Assembly: GCA_020627785.1 (NCBI GenBank)
Contig: JAHDGF010000025.1
Coordinates: 23,375-62,167, forward strand
Source of the DNA: Saprospiraceae bacterium
Lineage (GTDB): Bacteria > Bacteroidota > Bacteroidia > Chitinophagales > Saprospiraceae
DNA length: 38,793 bases
Reading direction: 5' to 3'
The notes beneath the pieces were generated by a model, which did not search any database, had not been told where the DNA came from, and worked only from the letters and a program-made list of their open reading frames with translations. This document shows, in pieces, positions 34,297-38,793 of this stretch; the first letter of the stretch is position 1; every line of letters begins with the position of its first letter. Position numbers and translations under genes: made by a program.

Positions 34297-34938
34297 ATGA
34301 ATTACCAATCCTTAAACGCTTACTGTACGGAAAAAGCGGTTACCTTACTCGCCGTTTCTAAAACTCGATCAATTGAACAAATCTTAGAACTTTACAACAA
34401 AGGGCAAAGAGATTTCGGAGAGAATAGAGTTCAAGAGTGGGTTGATAAAGTTGACAATCTCCCGTCCGACATTCGATGGCATCTTATAGGACATTTGCAG
34501 ACAAACAAGCTAAAATATATTATTCCCAAAATGCATTTAATTCATTCTGTTGATAGTCTTAAGTTATTACAAAAGATTGAAGAATTAAGCTTGAAAGCAA
34601 AAGTAGAAACTGGGATTTTACTTCAATACAAGATTGCTAAAGAAGACACAAAATATGGCATAGATCCTACCGCTGATTCGGAGTTAATAGAATTTAGTAA
34701 AACGCTCAAGGCTGTAAAAATTAATGGCTTAATGGCAATGGGAAGCTTCATTTCAAACGAGGAGGTACTTGCTCAAGAATTTGAAGTCCTGATCAATAAA
34801 TTTAACGAACTAAAGAATGGCGCTTTTAATGATAATGAGTCATTCAAAATAAAATCATTAGGGATGTCAGGTGACTACAAATTAGCCATTGAAAAAGGGT
34901 CAAATCTTGTCAGAATTGGCTCACTTTTATTTAAATGA
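34297..34938 (+). CDS. YggS-family PLP homeostasis protein
   Basis: A 213-residue PLP-binding TIM-barrel protein, without known catalytic activity, that keeps pyridoxal phosphate levels balanced. The PLP lysine lies in LLAVSKTRS near residue 22, and the conserved segments FGENRVQEW, WHLIGHLQTNKLKYI, LIHSVDSLKL and GMSGDYKLAIEKGSNLVRIGSLLF are complete. It is slightly shorter than average (about 225-230). It starts five bases after the kinase gene and abuts the convergent ffh. Confidence 0.95.
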   Translation: MNYQSLNAYCTEKAVTLLAVSKTRSIEQILELYNKGQRDFGENRVQEWVDKVDNLPSDIRWHLIGHLQTNKLKYIIPKMHLIHSVDSLKLLQKIEELSLKAKVETGILLQYKIAKEDTKYGIDPTADSELIEFSKTLKAVKINGLMAMGSFISNEEVLAQEFEVLINKFNELKNGAFNDNESFKIKSLGMSGDYKLAIEKGSNLVRIGSLLFK

Positions 34939-34939
34939 C

Positions 34940-36277
34940 TTATTGCATATTCTGTAAGTTCTTCATCATGTTTTGCATAGCTTGAGGATTCTTGCTCATC
35001 TGATGCATCATTTTTCTCATTTGATCAAATTGTTTGATAAACATATTGATTTCATGAATGTTCTGACCACACCCCCTCGCGATTCTCCTTTTTCTACTCA
35101 TATTTAAAACTTCAGGATTGCTTCTTTCATGAATAGTCATTGATTGGATGATAGCCTCTACTTTGTTGAATGCTTTATCATCTATGTCAAGGTTTTTCGT
35201 CATTTTGCCCATTCCGGGAATCATTCCTAATAAGGATTTTAAATCACCCATTTTCCTGATTTGATTTAATTGACCTAAGAAGTCATTAAAATCAAACTTA
35301 TTCTTTTTTATTTTCTTCTCAATTCTCTTGGCCTCCTTCTCATCAAATTGTTCTTGAGCCTTTTCAACAAAGGTTACAATATCCCCCATCCCTAGGATTC
35401 GTTGAGCCATTCGTTCAGGATGGAAAACTTCCATTGCATCCATTTTTTCACCATTACTGATGAATTTTATTGGCTTTCCTACGGTGTATTTTATTGATAA
35501 TGCAGCACCCCCACGGGTATCGCCATCAAGTTTAGTTAAAACTACTCCATCATAATTAATGACTTCGTTGAAAGCCTTTGCTGAGTTCACGGCATCTTGA
35601 CCAGTCATGGAATCAACTACAAATAGGGTTTCATTTGGTGTGACAGCATCCTTAATCGCAGCAATTTCCTTCATCATTTCATCATCGACCGCAAGTCTAC
35701 CTGCGGTATCAACAATCAAAACTTGATATCCACCTTGCTTGGCAGCTGCAATTGCCTTTAATGCTAAGTCAACTGGATTTTTGTTTTCTGTATCCTTATA
35801 AATTCCAGCACCTACTTGCTCTGAAACTACTGTAAGTTGATTGATTGCTGCTGGACGATAAACGTCACACGCAGCCACCATCGTTTTGAGCTTTTTCTTT
35901 TCTTTTAAAAACTTGGCCAACTTACCAGTGAAAGTTGTTTTACCCGATCCCTGAAGACCAGCAATTAAGATTACAGCTGGGTTACCTTTGGCATTGATTC
36001 CAGTAGATTGCCCTCCCATGAGTTCAACCATTTCATCCATGACAATCTTAACCATAAGATCACCTGGCTTTACTGAAGTCAAGATATTTTGTGAACCGAG
36101 CGCTTGATCTTTAACCTTATCTGTAAACTCTTTAGCAATTTTGTAGTTTACATCTGCTCCTACGAGCGCTCTCCGGATTTCTTTAATAGATTGGGCTACA
36201 TTTATTTCTGTAAGTTTGCCTTCCCCTTTTAGCCCTTGAAAGGCTTTGTCTAAACGATCACTAAGACTGTCAAACAT
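34940..36277 (-). CDS. ffh: Signal recognition particle protein Ffh (SRP54)
   Basis: Ffh binds signal sequences and 4.5S RNA and targets nascent membrane proteins to FtsY. The 445 residues include the N domain, the GTPase domain with GLQGSGKTT (107-115), DTAGRLAVDDEMM, TKLDGDTRGGAALS, and the Met-rich M domain (LLGMIPGMGKMTKN, then RKRRIARGCGQNIHEINMFIKQFDQMRKMM) with a C-terminal tail of Met and Gln. Length and order are normal. It is monocistronic here, convergent with yggS. The SRP RNA gene is not in this window. Confidence 0.97.
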   Translation of the reverse strand: MFDSLSDRLDKAFQGLKGEGKLTEINVAQSIKEIRRALVGADVNYKIAKEFTDKVKDQALGSQNILTSVKPGDLMVKIVMDEMVELMGGQSTGINAKGNPAVILIAGLQGSGKTTFTGKLAKFLKEKKKLKTMVAACDVYRPAAINQLTVVSEQVGAGIYKDTENKNPVDLALKAIAAAKQGGYQVLIVDTAGRLAVDDEMMKEIAAIKDAVTPNETLFVVDSMTGQDAVNSAKAFNEVINYDGVVLTKLDGDTRGGAALSIKYTVGKPIKFISNGEKMDAMEVFHPERMAQRILGMGDIVTFVEKAQEQFDEKEAKRIEKKIKKNKFDFNDFLGQLNQIRKMGDLKSLLGMIPGMGKMTKNLDIDDKAFNKVEAIIQSMTIHERSNPEVLNMSRKRRIARGCGQNIHEINMFIKQFDQMRKMMHQMSKNPQAMQNMMKNLQNMQ

Positions 36278-36316
36278 AGTTTAATATTTATCTGCGAATA
36301 TACTATTTTTATTGCT

Positions 36317-36360
36317 CGACGTTAAATATTCGTTGGAACCAAAAGACGACATTAAATATT
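36317..36360. repeat. Pair of 14-base direct repeats between ffh and the CHAP gene
   Basis: CGACGTTAAATATT (36317-36330) and CGACATTAAATATT (36347-36360) match at 13 of 14 positions and start exactly 30 bases apart. They lie in the 121-base divergent intergenic region, where both promoters must be. Confidence 0.6.
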
Positions 36361-36398
36361 AGACAATACTAACATATATTGATTATTTTCGCGATAAG

Positions 36399-37028
36399 AT
36401 GAGATTTACATTTTTATTACTATTCTGCTCTATTTTCCACTGCAATATTGATGGATTTCTAAATCTAGATATCGTAAGTCCAACTACTACAAAATCTAAG
36501 AAAGCTAGAAAGTCTATTAATTTCTACGATAACACCAAAGTAGGAACAGTTCTAGACCAATTAGACGGAATAGGAGTCTACTTCAATGGCCCTATTACTA
36601 ACGTAATTGGTAGAAATGTTACGGCTGACGGATATAACTTAGGATTGAAGTATCAATGTGTTGAATTTGTTAAAAGATACTATTACGAAAGGTATGGGCA
36701 TAAAATGCCTGATTCCTATGGACACGCCAAGGATTTTTATGATACTTCAATTAAGGGCCATGGGTTTAATAGAAAAAGAGGTTTATTCCAGCACCCAAAT
36801 GGAGGAGCAATGATACCTAAGCATGGAGATCTAGTCGTTTTTGGACCAAGTCATTTGAACCCTTTTGGTCACGTGGCCATTATAAGTAAGGTTACTGATT
36901 CTTCTGTAGAAATGGTGCAACAAAATGTAGCAAAAAACACACGAGCAACTTACCGATTGCAGAGTTATAATTCCTATTACAATATTGCAGAGCCAGATAT
37001 TCTAGGTTGGCTTTCCAAAAATAACTAG
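36399..37028 (+). CDS. CHAP-domain protein (cysteine amidase/peptidase-like)
   Basis: A 209-residue protein with a short hydrophobic N-terminal segment (about 1-20) that is probably a signal sequence; a Cys in the FHCNID segment could serve as a lipobox, but it is not canonical. The CHAP fold follows: catalytic Cys in YQCVEFVKRYYYERYG, His in FGHVAIISKV and the polar residue in MVQQN. CHAP enzymes cleave peptidoglycan peptides or related amides. The N-terminal 60 residues before the domain are unassigned. The gene is divergent from ffh and followed by a terminator candidate. Confidence 0.85.
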   Translation: MRFTFLLLFCSIFHCNIDGFLNLDIVSPTTTKSKKARKSINFYDNTKVGTVLDQLDGIGVYFNGPITNVIGRNVTADGYNLGLKYQCVEFVKRYYYERYGHKMPDSYGHAKDFYDTSIKGHGFNRKRGLFQHPNGGAMIPKHGDLVVFGPSHLNPFGHVAIISKVTDSSVEMVQQNVAKNTRATYRLQSYNSYYNIAEPDILGWLSKNN

Positions 37029-37035
37029 CAGCTTT

Positions 37036-37061
37036 TACAGAAAGCTCATCTGTATTTTCTT
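37036..37061 (+). terminator. Rho-independent terminator candidate after the CHAP gene
   Basis: TACAGA (37036-37041) and TCTGTA (37049-37054) form a 6-bp stem with a 7-base loop, followed directly by TTTTCTT. It begins eight bases after the CHAP stop. A competing stem, AGCTTT/AAAGCT (37030-37035 and 37041-37046), overlaps it. Confidence 0.4.
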
Positions 37062-37137
37062 AAAAATTTTATAAATTGTGTATTCGAAGGAATCATAAGA
37101 TACCCCTACCACGTTCTATCCCAAACAACAACAAGAA

Positions 37138-38793
37138 GTGAAAATTCAAAGTATTATTCTATCCGTCGTTTTTAGTTTAGTCTGTTTTGGAACAAATGTT
37201 TTTTGTCAAACTGAATTACGACTAAATCGCTTGAGTGGCATTAGCTCGTCTGAGAAGGTTTCAGAAATTTTATTTGATACAAAAAATAAATTATGGGTAT
37301 CCGGTAGCTCTGGAATCTATACGTATGATTCCAATGACAAACATTCAAAAAAGCATGACAAAAGTAATTCCATTGCCATTGATATAGACTCTTCTGGTAA
37401 CTATTATTCTGCATATCAGGATAATAGCCTATACTTTAATAAAGAGCAACTTTACAAATTAGAAGATAGAGATGCAATAATCACTGACATCCAATCTTAC
37501 AACGGTTCTTTATGGGTTTCTACTGACAAAGGACTTTATGAAATTGACATCGAAAAGAGAGACCTCAAAAGAAGACATACAACTAAGAACTCAAAACTGG
37601 TCACCAATAAAATAAATTTTCTTTATTCGGACAAAGCAGGAATTCTATGGATTGGTACTGAAAAAGGTGCTATAAGAATTAGAAAAGATAAATGGAGTAA
37701 GTGTTTAGAAGTATCTCATAATATGCTAGCCATCACCGAACATTATGATCTAGTTTGGCTTGTGAGTGATAAAGAAATGTGGGAAATCGAACCTACCGAA
37801 AGTTCTGGTAGAGAACTTGGAGGTTGGTATCCTGCGGCACCAAAAAGAGGATTATATAAGGGTGCCATAAATGATTTAGTTATTGACAATCTCGGATTTC
37901 TTTACATCGCTTCAGATGTCCTCATTCGATTTAATCCCTCGACTAATAAAATTGAGGAATATGGAAAGTCACTTGGGTTGGTCAGTAAAAAATGTTTGAC
38001 CCTCGAATGTGATAATGAAAATAACATATACCTAGGAACTGAAAATGCAGGACTTTTTAAGATATCGACTGAAGTAATTGAGGTTGAAGAATTAACAGCT
38101 GTTGCAATCTTAGAAAACCCCATAAACTGTCCAGGAGGGATGGATGGAAGTATTTTACTAGAAACTAGCGGTGGTCAGGCACCATTACAATACTTTTGGA
38201 GCCCTGCCAATGTCAAAGGAACAAATCCTCAAAAATTAAAAAAAGGCACCTACACTGTAACTGTTGTTGATGCTTTTAAGAATGAAATCATAAAAAGCAT
38301 TACAATTGAAGAACCGAATCCTATCGAAGTAAATGTGATTTCAAAATCGAGGATATCAAGCGCTGGTAAGAAGGATGGAAAGTGTAACATTCAAGTTACT
38401 GGTGGAAATGCTCCCTATAAGGTTAGATGGGATAATAAAGAGAAAGGCCTTGAAGCCAAAAAGTTAAACTATGGAATTCACATCATAAATGTTACCGATG
38501 CTAATGGCTGTACTAATAGTGCAACTGTAGAAATTGAGAAAGAAAAATTCCTACCTGAATTAGATATAGCAAATATCAAAGTAGGTCAAACACTTCGGAT
38601 CAATAACCTATATTTTGATGCGGACAGTGAAGACTTTAATGATGTATCTAGAGATGTTCTCATAGAAATTTATGAGTTCATGTCTGCCAATGAAAATGTT
38701 GTTATTGAGATTGGCGGTCACACAAATAATATTCCTTCGCACGAATATTGTGATAAATTATCTTCCTCTCGGGCTTCCAATGTGGCTAAATTC
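37138..38793 (+). CDS. Large surface protein: beta-propeller, SprB repeats and OmpA domain (3' end cut by window)
   Basis: The reading frame is open from a GTG at 37138 to the right edge, at least 552 residues. Order: a signal peptide ending in NVFCQ; about 35-315, a series of two-component-regulator-propeller-like units (LWVSGSSGIYTYD, LWVSTDKGLYEID, ILWIGTEKGAIRI, IYLGTENAGLFKI); about 322-465, two SprB-type repeats (NCPGGMDGSILLETSGG, then a TYTVTVVD strand; NIQVTGGNAPYKVRWD, then HIINVTDANGCTN); from about 480, an OmpA-like domain (NLYFDADSEDFND, EIGGHTNNIPSHEYCDKLSSSRA). The OmpA domain would hold it to peptidoglycan. Homology to sensor propellers and adhesin repeats suggests ligand or surface binding, but no function is known. 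Start choice is moderate: GTG with a clear signal peptide, no ATG nearby. Confidence 0.8.
   Translation, partial: MKIQSIILSVVFSLVCFGTNVFCQTELRLNRLSGISSSEKVSEILFDTKNKLWVSGSSGIYTYDSNDKHSKKHDKSNSIAIDIDSSGNYYSAYQDNSLYFNKEQLYKLEDRDAIITDIQSYNGSLWVSTDKGLYEIDIEKRDLKRRHTTKNSKLVTNKINFLYSDKAGILWIGTEKGAIRIRKDKWSKCLEVSHNMLAITEHYDLVWLVSDKEMWEIEPTESSGRELGGWYPAAPKRGLYKGAINDLVIDNLGFLYIASDVLIRFNPSTNKIEEYGKSLGLVSKKCLTLECDNENNIYLGTENAGLFKISTEVIEVEELTAVAILENPINCPGGMDGSILLETSGGQAPLQYFWSPANVKGTNPQKLKKGTYTVTVVDAFKNEIIKSITIEEPNPIEVNVISKSRISSAGKKDGKCNIQVTGGNAPYKVRWDNKEKGLEAKKLNYGIHIINVTDANGCTNSATVEIEKEKFLPELDIANIKVGQTLRINNLYFDADSEDFNDVSRDVLIEIYEFMSANENVVIEIGGHTNNIPSHEYCDKLSSSRASNVAKF

Noticed and set aside
1..38793. 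CRISPR arrays, insertion sequences, prophage, tRNA or rRNA genes
   Set aside because: I looked for regularly spaced repeats, transposase motifs, phage structural genes and cloverleaf-like stretches in the intergenic regions and saw none. A tRNA scan was not possible.

Overview
This window is a stretch of AT-rich chromosome from a member of the Bacteroidota, most likely a marine Cytophagales-type gliding bacterium. Four lines of evidence support this. The genes include lineage markers: a type IX secretion 'plug' protein (DUF5103), SprB-type surface repeats, a DUF5777 barrel and a Bacteroidota-style Na+-NQR. Shine-Dalgarno sequences are essentially absent. Two promoters match the Bacteroidota -7 element TAnnTTTG. 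GTG and TTG starts are frequent. The genus assignment is inference. I found no tRNA, rRNA, CRISPR array, insertion sequence or phage gene; the region reads as core genome with some lineage-specific surface and envelope genes.

Layout. Positions 1-1.9 kb hold pnuC, facing a TetR regulator and an ECF sigma factor. Positions 2.0-8.3 kb are the complete six-gene Na+-NQR operon (nqrA-F, minus strand), with a promoter-like box and a strong terminator. Positions 8.65-13.4 kb (plus) hold the T9SS plug protein, a TolC channel, an HlyD/MacA-type adaptor and a TIGR04282-type glycosyltransferase. Positions 13.4-15.7 kb (minus) form a three-gene module: a haem-like lipoprotein, a DUF5777 beta-barrel and a dihaem cytochrome c. 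Positions 15.7-20.3 kb hold a bacilliredoxin, rlmH, an OmpA protein with thrombospondin-3 repeats, and a large tandem CbxX-type AAA ATPase with a duplicated N-terminal domain. Positions 20.45-23.0 kb (plus) hold ferredoxin, iscX, a KdsC-like phosphatase, a UbiA prenyltransferase and maf, tightly packed. Positions 23.0-25.3 kb (minus) hold a PAP2 phosphatase, folD and prmA. Positions 25.4-31.1 kb (plus) hold a phosphohexomutase, two class-V PLP enzymes, ribD and a thioredoxin-like protein. Positions 31.1-33.5 kb (minus) hold an anchored endonuclease and a HerA-like ATPase. Positions 33.7-34.9 kb hold a deoxynucleoside kinase and a YggS protein, then ffh (minus), a CHAP protein (plus) and a large surface protein cut by the right edge.

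Functional themes. The first is energy coupling: the sodium pump and the cytochrome/porin module. The second is iron-sulfur and sulfur chemistry: ferredoxin, IscX, cysteine desulfurase-type enzymes and bacilliredoxin. The third is envelope and surface structure: the T9SS plug, OmpA-type proteins, the CHAP amidase-like protein and the SprB-repeat protein. The least explained items are the tandem AAA protein with its duplicated N-terminal module, the cytochrome/DUF5777 trio, the truncated propeller-SprB-OmpA protein at the right edge, and an NqrA carrying an unexpected membrane anchor.
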